Below, in pieces: positions 25,974-32,431 of a DNA stretch of 32,431 nt (its first letter is position 1; every line of letters starts with the position of its first letter). The notes beneath the pieces are model-generated. The model was not told where the DNA came from. It saw only the letters and a list, made by a program, of their open reading frames with translations, and did not search any database. The stretch comes from Treponema sp. (GTDB lineage Bacteria > Spirochaetota > Spirochaetia > Treponematales > Treponemataceae). The stretch lies in the NCBI GenBank assembly GCA_017614295.1, contig JAGACC010000207.1, positions 1 through 32,431 of the forward strand, in the 5' to 3' direction. The translations under genes were made by a program, and so were the position numbers.

Positions 25974-26336
25974 ATGTTCAAGAAATTAAGCGATAAACAA
26001 AGAAGACGCCTTCACAGAAAGATTCACATCCGCAAGACTATTTATGGTACTGCAGAACGCCCTCGCATGACAGTTTACAAGAGCGGACGCAACCTCTATG
26101 TCCAGGCTATTAATGATGATGAAGGCAAGACTCTTGCTTCCATCTCTACATTGGAAAAGGATTTTATTGCACTCAAGGCTAACATCGACAGTGCAGCAAA
26201 ACTCGGTGAAGCTTTTGGTTCACGCCTGAAGGATAAGAACATAAGCAAAGTTGTGTTCGACCGCAATGGTTACCTCTATCACGGTGTTGTAAAAGCTCTT
26301 GCAGACGCTACCCGCAAAGCCGGGATTGAATTTTAG
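25974..26336 (+). CDS. rplR: Ribosomal protein L18 (uL18)
   Basis: Binds 5S rRNA together with L5 to form the central protuberance. The 120-residue protein has the typical basic N-terminus ([12 protein letters not shown]) and the [18 protein letters not shown] segment. AAGGTG precedes the ATG. Confidence 0.98.
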   Translation: MFKKLSDKQRRRLHRKIHIRKTIYGTAERPRMTVYKSGRNLYVQAINDDEGKTLASISTLEKDFIALKANIDSAAKLGEAFGSRLKDKNISKVVFDRNGYLYHGVVKALADATRKAGIEF

Positions 26337-26344
26337 GAGTGGTT

Positions 26345-26863
26345 ATGGAAAACGAACGCCAGAGACGCGCTGAAAGAAAACCGGCCGATGAATTCGTTGA
26401 AAAACTTGTAAAGTTGAACCGCACTTCAAAGACCGTAAAAGGTGGACGCCGCATGGCTTTCTCTGCCCTTACAGTCGTAGGCGACCAGAAAGGCCGTATT
26501 GGCTACGGATTCGGAAAGGCTAACGATGTTACGGAAGCTATTAGAAAGAGCATTGACCGCGCAAAGGCAAATCTTTCTAGAGTTCCTTTGAAGAACGGAA
26601 CAATTCCGCACGAGATTATCGGTAAATACAAGAGTTCATCCGTTTTGCTCAAGCCTGCTTGCCCTGGTACAGGAGTTATCGCAGGTGGTGCTGTTCGCGC
26701 AGTAATGGATGCAGCCGGAGTAACTGATGTTATCTCTAAGTCACAGGGATCAAGGACTTCTGTAAACGTTGTCCGTGCAACTTTTGATGCAGTAAGCAAG
26801 CTTATGAACGCCCGCGAAGTGGCTCAGAACCGCGGAAAGACTCTTAAAGAGATGTGGGGTTAA
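26345..26863 (+). CDS. rpsE: Ribosomal protein S5 (uS5)
   Basis: Small-subunit protein at the mRNA entry channel; affects accuracy and, in other bacteria, spectinomycin response. The 172-residue protein has the dsRNA-binding-like N-terminal half (F-S-A-L-T-V-V-G-D-Q-K-G-R-I-G-Y-G-F-G-K-A) and the C-terminal domain. The ATG at 26345 is chosen because AGGAG lies five bases upstream; the GTG two codons earlier overlaps that site. Confidence 0.98.
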   Translation: MENERQRRAERKPADEFVEKLVKLNRTSKTVKGGRRMAFSALTVVGDQKGRIGYGFGKANDVTEAIRKSIDRAKANLSRVPLKNGTIPHEIIGKYKSSSVLLKPACPGTGVIAGGAVRAVMDAAGVTDVISKSQGSRTSVNVVRATFDAVSKLMNAREVAQNRGKTLKEMWG

Positions 26864-26865
26864 TC

Positions 26866-27051
26866 ATGGCAAAGAAGTTACGCATTGAATTGATTAGAAG
26901 CGTTATCGGGCAGAAGCCTGCTAAGCGTGCCACGGTACGCAGTCTTGGTCTTAAGAGGATTAATTCTGTTGTTGAACATGAAGACAATCCTTCTGTAAGA
27001 GGCATGGTTAGTGCAGTTGCACACCTTGTAAAATGTGAGGAGATTGACTAA
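26866..27051 (+). CDS. rpmD: Ribosomal protein L30 (uL30)
   Basis: Small large-subunit protein, not universal in bacteria. The 61-residue protein starts M-A-K-K-L-R-I-E-L-I-R-S and has the family motif I-G-Q-K-P-A-K-R-A-T-V-R-S-L-G-L. The start two bases after the rpsE stop has only GGGG as a ribosome binding site, so it probably depends on coupling. Its stop overlaps the rplO start by one base. Confidence 0.97.
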   Translation: MAKKLRIELIRSVIGQKPAKRATVRSLGLKRINSVVEHEDNPSVRGMVSAVAHLVKCEEID

Positions 27052-27533
27052 TGTCAGATTTTATGTTGCATGCGCCGGAAGGTGCAAATAGACCTAAACG
27101 CAGAGTTGGCCGTGGTTCTTCATCAGGACTTGGTTCTACTGCCGGTAAGGGTAACAAGGGCCAGCAGTCAAGAAGCGGTAGCGCAGTTCCGTACGTTGGC
27201 TTTGAAGGCGGTCAGATGCCTTTGTATCGCCGCATTGCCCGCAGAGGTTTTTCTAATGCTCGCTTTAAGAAGGAATTCTCTATTTTCAACTTGAAGCAGT
27301 TGGAAGAAAAGTATGCTGACGGAGAAACGGTAAACCGCGAGTCTCTTAAGGCTAAGGGATTGCTCTCTAAGAACAAGACTCTTATTAAGATCTTGGGTGA
27401 TGGAGACATTACCAAGAAGCTTAATATTGACGTTGATAAAGTTTCTGCTTCTGCTAAAGAGAAGATTGAAAAGGCTGGCGGCAGCGTAAAAGTTGCAGAA
27501 GAAGCCGACAAAGCAAAAGCTGAAACAAAATAA
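27051..27533 (+). CDS. rplO: Ribosomal protein L15 (uL15)
   Basis: Late-assembly protein reaching into the large subunit with a long basic N-terminal arm (K-R-R-V-G-R-G-S-S-S-G-L-G and T-A-G-K-G-N-K-G-Q). The 160-residue protein keeps the F-E-G-G-Q-M-P-L-Y-R-R motif (about 50-60). The last 20 or so residues are a Lys/Ala/Glu tail beyond the usual end. The preceding gene is coupled through TAATG, and secY follows 15 bases later. Confidence 0.98.
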   Translation: MSDFMLHAPEGANRPKRRVGRGSSSGLGSTAGKGNKGQQSRSGSAVPYVGFEGGQMPLYRRIARRGFSNARFKKEFSIFNLKQLEEKYADGETVNRESLKAKGLLSKNKTLIKILGDGDITKKLNIDVDKVSASAKEKIEKAGGSVKVAEEADKAKAETK

Positions 27534-27548
27534 GACGTGGAGTGAAAA

Positions 27549-28886
27549 ATGGCAAGCAATCCTGTAGTAAATGTTTTCAGAGTTAAAGAGTTGCGTTCAA
27601 AGCTTCTCTTTACTTTGTTCATTCTGGCTATATTCCGCCTGGGAAGCGTTTTGACTATTCCGGGCATTAACGCATCGTTGCTTCTGCGTTATTTTGAAAG
27701 TTTGGGAAATACCGCGGAAAGCGCTTTTGCCAATTATATGGACTTTTTTGCAGGCGGCGCGTTTGAGCGTTTCTCTGTGTTCATGTTGGGTGTTATGCCT
27801 TACATCTCTACACAGATTATCCTTCAGCTCGCGCTTGTCATTTTTCCGTCACTCAAAAGAATCGCGCAGGAAGAAGGCGGTCAGCAGAAGGTTGCCGCTT
27901 GGACTAGAATCGGTACAATCTTTGTTTGTATCATTCAGTCTGCGGTAATCACTGTTTATGCTGATTCTATCAACCAGCAGGTTCCTGGAGTGATAGTACT
28001 GGACAAAGTTCATTTCAATATTCTGGCAATCCTTACGGTTACAACAGGTTCCATGATAACCGTCTGGATAGGCGATCAGATTACTGCACACGGAGTTGGA
28101 AACGGTATTTCCGTTCTGATTCTTGCTGGTATCGTAGCCCGTATGCCAGGAGCAATTTGGGGTTTGATTAACCAGGTTAGGGAAGGAACAAACGGCGTTA
28201 ACATCGTATTCGTTATCGTTGCCTTCTTTATGTACCTTGCAATTATTGGACTGATTGTTTATGAGCAGTCTGGTGAGCGCAAAATCCCCGTGCACTACGC
28301 CAAGCGTGTTGTTGGTCGTAAGATGTATGGCGGACAGAGTACATATATACCATTTAAGATCAATCCGTCTGGAGTAATTCCGATAATTTTTGCATCTGCA
28401 TTCTTGACTTTGCCTTTGCAGCTCGCAACCGGTATGGCTAGCAGGGCTACATGGCTCAGCAAAGTTTCTGTTGCACTCAATCCTCTCGGAATTCTTTATA
28501 ACGCAATCGAAGTTCTGTTGATCATTTTCTTTGCATACTTCTACACACAGGTAACCCTGAACCCCACAGAGATCGCAAAGCAAATCCGCGAAAACGGTGG
28601 TTCCATTCCAGGAATCAGAACAGACAAAACTGAGGAATATCTTCAGAAGGTGTTGAACCGTCTGATACTTCCCGGTTCGTTGTATCTTGCATTGATTGCA
28701 GTTATCCCTACAATTATTCAGATTGTATTCAAGTTCCCCCAGGAAGTTGCAATGCTCATGGGTGGTACTTCACTGCTGATTATTGTTGGCGTTGACCTTG
28801 ATACAATGGCCCAGGTAGAAGCCTTGCTTAAGATGCATCACCACGATGGATTCACAAAGAAAGGCTTAAAACCGCGTAATTTATAG
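27549..28886 (+). CDS. secY: Protein translocase subunit SecY
   Basis: Membrane channel through which secreted and membrane proteins pass, working with SecE (encoded at 3770), SecG and SecA. The 445-residue protein shows ten hydrophobic segments. Typical landmarks are the F-R-L-G plug-side motif near residue 30, P-Y-I-S-T-Q-I-I-L-Q (about 89-98), and the cytoplasmic loop with Y-A-K-R-V-V-G-R-K and N-P-S-G-V-I-P-I-I-F. GGAGTG precedes the ATG. It ends the spc cluster, and adk, map and infA do not follow. Confidence 0.99.
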   Translation: MASNPVVNVFRVKELRSKLLFTLFILAIFRLGSVLTIPGINASLLLRYFESLGNTAESAFANYMDFFAGGAFERFSVFMLGVMPYISTQIILQLALVIFPSLKRIAQEEGGQQKVAAWTRIGTIFVCIIQSAVITVYADSINQQVPGVIVLDKVHFNILAILTVTTGSMITVWIGDQITAHGVGNGISVLILAGIVARMPGAIWGLINQVREGTNGVNIVFVIVAFFMYLAIIGLIVYEQSGERKIPVHYAKRVVGRKMYGGQSTYIPFKINPSGVIPIIFASAFLTLPLQLATGMASRATWLSKVSVALNPLGILYNAIEVLLIIFFAYFYTQVTLNPTEIAKQIRENGGSIPGIRTDKTEEYLQKVLNRLILPGSLYLALIAVIPTIIQIVFKFPQEVAMLMGGTSLLIIVGVDLDTMAQVEALLKMHHHDGFTKKGLKPRNL

Positions 28887-29095
28887 AAAACTTTAGCAAA
28901 AAGTTAAGAATTTCTGCGGTTAGGACTAGATTAAATTTGGTAATATATGATATATTAATACACCGCTTCTATGTTGGAGCGGTGGTATTGAATTGTAGTT
29001 CATGGTAAACAATCTTCTATATATAGAAGCGATTTTACTTCGAACTGCCATGATTCAATAGAATTACTATCACTGTATTACCAGGGGGACTTTTT
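28887..29095 (+). promoter_or_regulatory. Leader with hairpins before rpmJ
   Basis: About 210 bases replace the adk-map-infA genes often found here. They contain an extended -10-like TGGTAATAT (28938-28946) with no clear -35, a hairpin CACCGCT/AGCGGTG near 28961-28983, and a perfect 16-bp palindrome CTTCTATATATAGAAG (29014-29029). A new transcript probably starts or is processed here, but the promoter is uncertain. Confidence 0.4.
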
Positions 29096-29209
29096 ATGAA
29101 AGTACGAACCAGTGTAAAGCCCATTTGCGACAAGTGTAAGGTTATCAAGAGAAACGGAATTATCCGCATTATCTGTTCTAACCCAAAGCATAAGCAGAGA
29201 CAGGGTTGA
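29096..29209 (+). CDS. rpmJ: Ribosomal protein L36 (bL36)
   Basis: Smallest large-subunit protein, binding 23S rRNA near the L7/L12 base. At 37 residues it is too short for long-frame screens but is clear-cut: [14 protein letters not shown], with zinc ligands Cys11, Cys14, Cys27 and His32. AGGGGG precedes the ATG. rpsM follows ten bases later, the usual order. Confidence 0.97.
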   Translation: MKVRTSVKPICDKCKVIKRNGIIRIICSNPKHKQRQG

Positions 29210-29219
29210 GGAGTAACTG

Positions 29220-29588
29220 ATGGCACGTATTGCGGGAGTTGACCTCCCAAACAAGCAAGTAAAGATTGCTTTGACTTATATCTACGGAATCGGCCGTTCA
29301 GCGGCAATGCACATCTGCGAACTTACCGGCACAGAACCCGGAAGAATGATTAACGATTTGTCAGAAGACGAACTGGCTAAAATCCGCAAAGCTATCGATG
29401 ACAACTACAAGACAGAAGGTCGTCTCCGCACAGAGATCGGTCTTAACATTAAGCGCCTGATTGACATCGGAAGCTACCGTGGCAGCCGCCATCGCAAGGG
29501 TCTTCCAGTACGCGGTCAGCGCACCCGTACAAATTCTCGTACTCGCAAGGGTAAGAAGAAGACAGTTGCCAACAAGAAGAAGGCTTAA
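29220..29588 (+). CDS. rpsM: Ribosomal protein S13 (uS13)
   Basis: 30S head protein contacting the large subunit and the P-site tRNA. The 122-residue protein has the H2TH-like core ([17 protein letters not shown]) and the basic C-terminal tail ([14 protein letters not shown]) that reaches the P site. GAGGAG precedes the ATG. It is followed by rpsK 13 bases later. Confidence 0.99.
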   Translation: MARIAGVDLPNKQVKIALTYIYGIGRSAAMHICELTGTEPGRMINDLSEDELAKIRKAIDDNYKTEGRLRTEIGLNIKRLIDIGSYRGSRHRKGLPVRGQRTRTNSRTRKGKKKTVANKKKA

Positions 29589-29601
29589 GCGGAGGTAAAT
29601 A

Positions 29602-29997
29602 ATGCCAGCAGCAACAAATTCTAACAGCAAAAAAAGAAAAGAGAAAAAGAGTGTATTTGAAGGTAATGTTTACATTCAGGCAACCTTCAACAACACAATT
29701 GTGACAATTACAGACCTTCGTGGAAACGCAATTTCTTGGGCTTCTTCTGGTGGCTTGGGATTCCGCGGGGCAAAGAAGTCTACTCCGTTTGCAGCACAGT
29801 CTGTTGCAGAAACTGCAGTTCAGCGCGCAGCTGGCTACGGTTTGCGTGAAGTTCATGTGTTTGTAAAGGGACCTGGAATCGGTCGCGAAAATGCGATTCG
29901 TGTTCTTGGAACTTTAGGCCTTAAGGTAAAGTCTATCTCTGATACTACTCCAATTCCTCACAATGGATGCCGCCCGCGCAAGACGCGCCGCATGTAA
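29602..29997 (+). CDS. rpsK: Ribosomal protein S11 (uS11)
   Basis: Platform protein next to the mRNA exit and exit-site tRNA. The 131-residue protein has the conserved G[14 protein letters not shown] and the C-terminal [21 protein letters not shown] precedes the ATG. In E. coli rpsD follows; here there is a 172-base non-coding gap and then rpoA. Confidence 0.99.
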   Translation: MPAATNSNSKKRKEKKSVFEGNVYIQATFNNTIVTITDLRGNAISWASSGGLGFRGAKKSTPFAAQSVAETAVQRAAGYGLREVHVFVKGPGIGRENAIRVLGTLGLKVKSISDTTPIPHNGCRPRKTRRM

Positions 29998-30169
29998 TCA
30001 GGATTTGTGTTGAATTAGGGAATACGGCAGAATGGCTGTCTTACAGCTTGCTGTTATTCAGAATGAACTTAATGAGCGTTTATGCAGTAAATCTTTAACA
30101 AGTTTTATTGCAGCGCTGATTTAAAAGGAAGGTCGGCAAAAAGACTTTCCCAATTAATAAGGAGTTCAG
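29998..30169 (+). promoter_or_regulatory. Structured gap between rpsK and rpoA
   Basis: No gene is visible. There are hairpins 30083-30091 with 30104-30112 (9 pairs, one G-U) and 30127-30134 with 30143-30150 (8 pairs, one G-U, 8-base loop), the second ending eight bases before the rpoA ribosome binding site TAAGGAG. S4, encoded at this place in E. coli, represses the alpha operon there; whether anything binds here is unknown. Confidence 0.4.
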
Positions 30170-31222
30170 ATGGCTCGCAAAAATCTCCTTAAGGGGTTTA
30201 AAAAACCGAAAGGCATAACATTTGAGCATCAGGAGCAGAATCCAAACTACGGTAAGTTTACTGCTTATCCTTTTGAACCGGGCTTCGGTACAACGGTAGG
30301 TAATACCTTGCGCCGCGTATTGCTCTCTTCTATTCAGGGATACGCAATTTCCGCAGTTCAGATTAGTTCTTATGACGCAGATGGAGTTCCACATCTTATC
30401 TCCGGAGAGTTCGAATCAATACCGAATATTTCCGAAGATACGCTGGAAGTCTTGAACAGCTTAAAACAAATACGTTTGCGCTTGCCTCGGGATGTTGAAC
30501 AGGATACAATCCACTACGAATTTCAGGGACCTGGTACTGTAAAAAGTGAAGACCTTGAAAAAGAAGGGCAGCTTGAAATCATGACAAAGGGACTTGAGCT
30601 CTTTACTATGATGGAAGGTGCTCATCTTGAATTTGACATTCAGGTTGACTGCGGCAGAGGATATGTGCCTGCTGAAGTAAATGAACGCTATCTGGAAATT
30701 GTTGGAACAATTCCAATGGACTGTATCTTTACTCCGGTACCAAAGGTAAAATATTCTATTGAACCATGCCGTGTTGGTCAGCGCAACGATTATGACAAGT
30801 TAATTCTTGAGATTTGGACCGACGGAACTATTAGCCCGGAAGATGCACTTGCTGACGCTGCAAAGATTGCAAAAGACTACTTCGCAATTTTTGTTAACTT
30901 TAACGAAAGCGAATATTCTTCTAGCGATGATGGTGAAGAAGGTGACACAAGAATCCGCCAGTTGCTCGATACTAAGGTGGAAGACCTTGAGCTGTCTGTG
31001 CGTAGTTCAAACTGTCTTAAGAATGCAAATATTCACACATTGGGTGAATTAACCAAGAAAACGGAAGACGACATTACAAAGACCCGTAACTTTGGAAAAA
31101 AGAGCCTTGAGGAAATCAAGGAAAAATTGGCCGAGCGCGGTTTGTCTTTAGGCATGACTGATTATAGCCATGTAAAGGATGTTGTGTTACGCAAACAGAA
31201 GGACGAAACGAATGAATCATAA
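30170..31222 (+). CDS. rpoA: RNA polymerase alpha subunit
   Basis: Alpha dimerises to start polymerase assembly and contacts promoters and activators. The 350-residue protein has the N-terminal assembly domain ([14 protein letters not shown], near 42-55), an acidic linker ([10 protein letters not shown]) and the C-terminal domain. The UP-element-binding residues are kept (V-R-S-S-N-C-L, where the Arg matches E. coli Arg265, and N-F-G-K-K-S). The 3' end overlaps rplQ by 11 bases. Confidence 0.99.
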   Translation: MARKNLLKGFKKPKGITFEHQEQNPNYGKFTAYPFEPGFGTTVGNTLRRVLLSSIQGYAISAVQISSYDADGVPHLISGEFESIPNISEDTLEVLNSLKQIRLRLPRDVEQDTIHYEFQGPGTVKSEDLEKEGQLEIMTKGLELFTMMEGAHLEFDIQVDCGRGYVPAEVNERYLEIVGTIPMDCIFTPVPKVKYSIEPCRVGQRNDYDKLILEIWTDGTISPEDALADAAKIAKDYFAIFVNFNESEYSSSDDGEEGDTRIRQLLDTKVEDLELSVRSSNCLKNANIHTLGELTKKTEDDITKTRNFGKKSLEEIKEKLAERGLSLGMTDYSHVKDVVLRKQKDETNES

Positions 31223-31652
31223 AATTGGATTTAATCCGCTTTCACGCACATCTGCACACCGCCGTGCAATGTTACGCAATATGGTAGCCTCTTTGTTTAA
31301 GTATGAACGCATTACTACTACAAAAGCAAAGGCTGCTGAAGCTCGTAGGTATGCCGAGAAACTGATTACTCGCGCAAAGGTTGATACAGTTCACAACAGA
31401 AGAATTGCAGCAAAATTTATTGCAGACGAAAGAATCTTGAACAAATTGTTCACAGAGCTTGGTCCCCGCATGAAGGAACGCAACGGTGGTTATACACGCG
31501 TTTTGAAGATGGGATTCCGCCAGGGCGATGCAGCAGAAATGGTAATTCTTGAGCTGGTAGATTACAAGCTTCCGGAACCAGATGCTGAAAAGAACGAAAA
31601 AAAGTCTACAAAGAAAGCAAAGGCTGAAAAAGCTGAAGCTGCAAAGGAGTAA
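31212..31652 (+). CDS. rplQ: Ribosomal protein L17 (bL17)
   Basis: Large-subunit protein at the tunnel exit. The 146-residue protein has the standard core ([23 protein letters not shown]) plus a Lys/Glu/Ala-rich tail from about residue 118 that is absent in most L17 proteins. The start at 31212 lies inside the end of rpoA, with AAGGACG upstream; the longer in-frame reading is rejected. The next gene starts three bases after its stop. Confidence 0.98.
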   Translation: MNHKIGFNPLSRTSAHRRAMLRNMVASLFKYERITTTKAKAAEARRYAEKLITRAKVDTVHNRRIAAKFIADERILNKLFTELGPRMKERNGGYTRVLKMGFRQGDAAEMVILELVDYKLPEPDAEKNEKKSTKKAKAEKAEAAKE

Positions 31653-31655
31653 GCC

Positions 31656-31913
31656 ATGTCTAAAGCACATCGTGGAACAGGTATCCGTAAAGAACCAAAT
31701 CATGGCCGTGGCGTTTGCGGCATTTGCGGTACAGAACAGATTAAGACCCTTTACGAACAGGAAGTTGACGGAAAGAAGGTAAAGATTTGCAAATTCTGTA
31801 AAGCTAACTTGAAGAACAAAGCCCGTGCAGAAGCAAAAGTAGCAAAGAAAGCTGCTGCCGCTGCTGCACCTGCCGCAGAAGCTCCTGCTGCAGAAGAAGC
31901 TCCTTCAGCCTAA
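31656..31913 (+). CDS. Uncharacterised zinc-ribbon protein after rplQ
   Basis: I do not recognise this 85-residue protein. It has a basic N-terminus (residues 1-19), a probable zinc ribbon with Cys21/Cys24 (C-G-I-C-G) and Cys45/Cys48 (C-K-F-C), a Lys-rich helix (about 49-65) and an Ala/Pro/Glu tail ending E-E-A-P-S-A. It starts three bases after the rplQ stop with AAAGGAG upstream, and the operon terminator follows directly, so it is surely made with the ribosomal proteins. Basic character, zinc pairs and context suggest a ribosome- or RNA-bound protein; this is inference only. The tail closely resembles that of L10 in the same window. Confidence 0.85.
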   Translation: MSKAHRGTGIRKEPNHGRGVCGICGTEQIKTLYEQEVDGKKVKICKFCKANLKNKARAEAKVAKKAAAAAAPAAEAPAAEEAPSA

Positions 31914-31930
31914 CGAATACTTGTTTGGCA

Positions 31931-31960
31931 AGACCGCCCCTAATACGGGCGGTTTTTTTG
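31931..31960 (+). terminator. Intrinsic terminator of the rpoA-rplQ unit
   Basis: ACCGCCC (31933-31939) pairs with GGGCGGT (31947-31953) around a 7-base loop, followed by a run of T residues to 31959. It lies 18 bases after the zinc-ribbon gene and closes the long ribosomal cluster. Confidence 0.93.
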
Positions 31961-32033
31961 TTTACCGTATGTTTTTTTCGCACTTTATGCTAAGAGTTTG
32001 ACCCAAAGTAAAAAGTCAAAGAGGCGGGTTTGT

Positions 32034-32431
32034 ATGGAGAAGAAAAGAGTGAGCGTTGCCTATGCCGTACTAAAGATAATCATGATTGTCCTAATCGTAT
32101 TCTTTGCAAGTGATGCGGTTATACAGTTTATTTCCTATTCCTTTTATAAAGGCGACCGTAAATTCAAAGAAGTTAAATATGAACCCATAGAGCTAGAAAT
32201 AAAAGCGGTTGGCAAGGAAGAGCTTTATGGCTATGGCTACAACCTGGATTCAAAATCAGACAGCGTAGTCCTATTCTTTGGAGGCTCAATGTATATTGCC
32301 TACAATTCGGTGGGAATGTACGGAGGAGCATTTGGATGTCCTTTCCTTTCTGTAGACTACTACGGAAGCCAAAAGAGCAGGGGAAAGATGAATGTAAAGA
32401 CTATGCAAAAGTCCGCCAAGGATTTGTATGA
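32034..32431 (+). CDS. Membrane-anchored alpha/beta-hydrolase-like protein (partial)
   Basis: The gene runs off the window; 132 codons are open with no stop. The ATG has GAGGCGGG upstream. Residues about 8-33 form one membrane segment, probably a signal anchor placing the rest outside the cytoplasm. From about 75 the sequence fits the start of an alpha/beta-hydrolase fold: V-V-L-F-F-G-G-S (strand and oxyanion region), then L-S-V-D-Y-Y-G-S-Q-K-S-R-G-K and a following Q-K-S-A-K-D-L-Y helix. This resembles serine hydrolases of the ABHD12/13 type. The catalytic serine would lie beyond the window, so activity and substrate cannot be judged. Confidence 0.7.
   Translation, partial: MEKKRVSVAYAVLKIIMIVLIVFFASDAVIQFISYSFYKGDRKFKEVKYEPIELEIKAVGKEELYGYGYNLDSKSDSVVLFFGGSMYIAYNSVGMYGGAFGCPFLSVDYYGSQKSRGKMNVKTMQKSAKDLY

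Overview
The window is a stretch of bacterial chromosome, almost certainly from a spirochaete of the genus Treponema. Three things point there: tuf sits directly upstream of rpsJ; the EF-Tu, RpoB and RpoC sequences look treponemal; and RpoB carries asparagine at the position equivalent to E. coli Ser531, the substitution linked to natural rifampicin resistance in spirochaetes. Every supported gene is on the + strand. The species cannot be fixed from the sequence alone.

Layout. (1) 1-1324 has no protein gene. It is packed with palindromic repeats that share long inverted arms, and it holds a candidate small RNA (about 860-953) with its own promoter and intrinsic terminator. (2) 1325-2843 holds a serine O-acetyltransferase gene and an unlinked cheX-like gene, separated by another repeat copy. 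The cheX-like promoter would place transcription start on its ATG. (3) 3201-10862 runs promoter, tRNA-Thr(GGT), rpmG, tRNA-Trp(CCA), secE, nusG, rplK, rplA, rplJ, rplL, rpoB, followed by rpoC with an 8-base overlap. (4) 15377-16406 is the rpsL-rpsG unit, with a promoter embedded in a perfect 14-bp inverted repeat and a clear terminator. (5) 16449-28886 is tuf, with a leader of about 500 nt, then the S10 and spc clusters through secY. A terminator-like hairpin lies between tuf and rpsJ. (6) 29096-31960 is rpmJ, rpsM, rpsK, rpoA, rplQ and an unrecognised 85-residue zinc-ribbon protein, closed by an intrinsic terminator. (7) The window ends inside a membrane-anchored alpha/beta-hydrolase-like gene.

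Together these genes make most of the ribosome's large-operon proteins, the beta, beta' and alpha subunits of RNA polymerase, two SecYEG translocon subunits, NusG and EF-Tu. Compared with the classic E. coli order, fusA is missing before tuf, infA/adk/map are missing between secY and rpmJ, and rpsD is missing between rpsK and rpoA. Long non-coding leaders occupy or adjoin each of these positions.

The least explained items are the candidate sRNA, the covarying palindromic repeats, the promoter embedded in the inverted repeat before rpsL, and the zinc-ribbon protein, whose Ala/Pro/Glu tail resembles the tail of L10 encoded in the same window.
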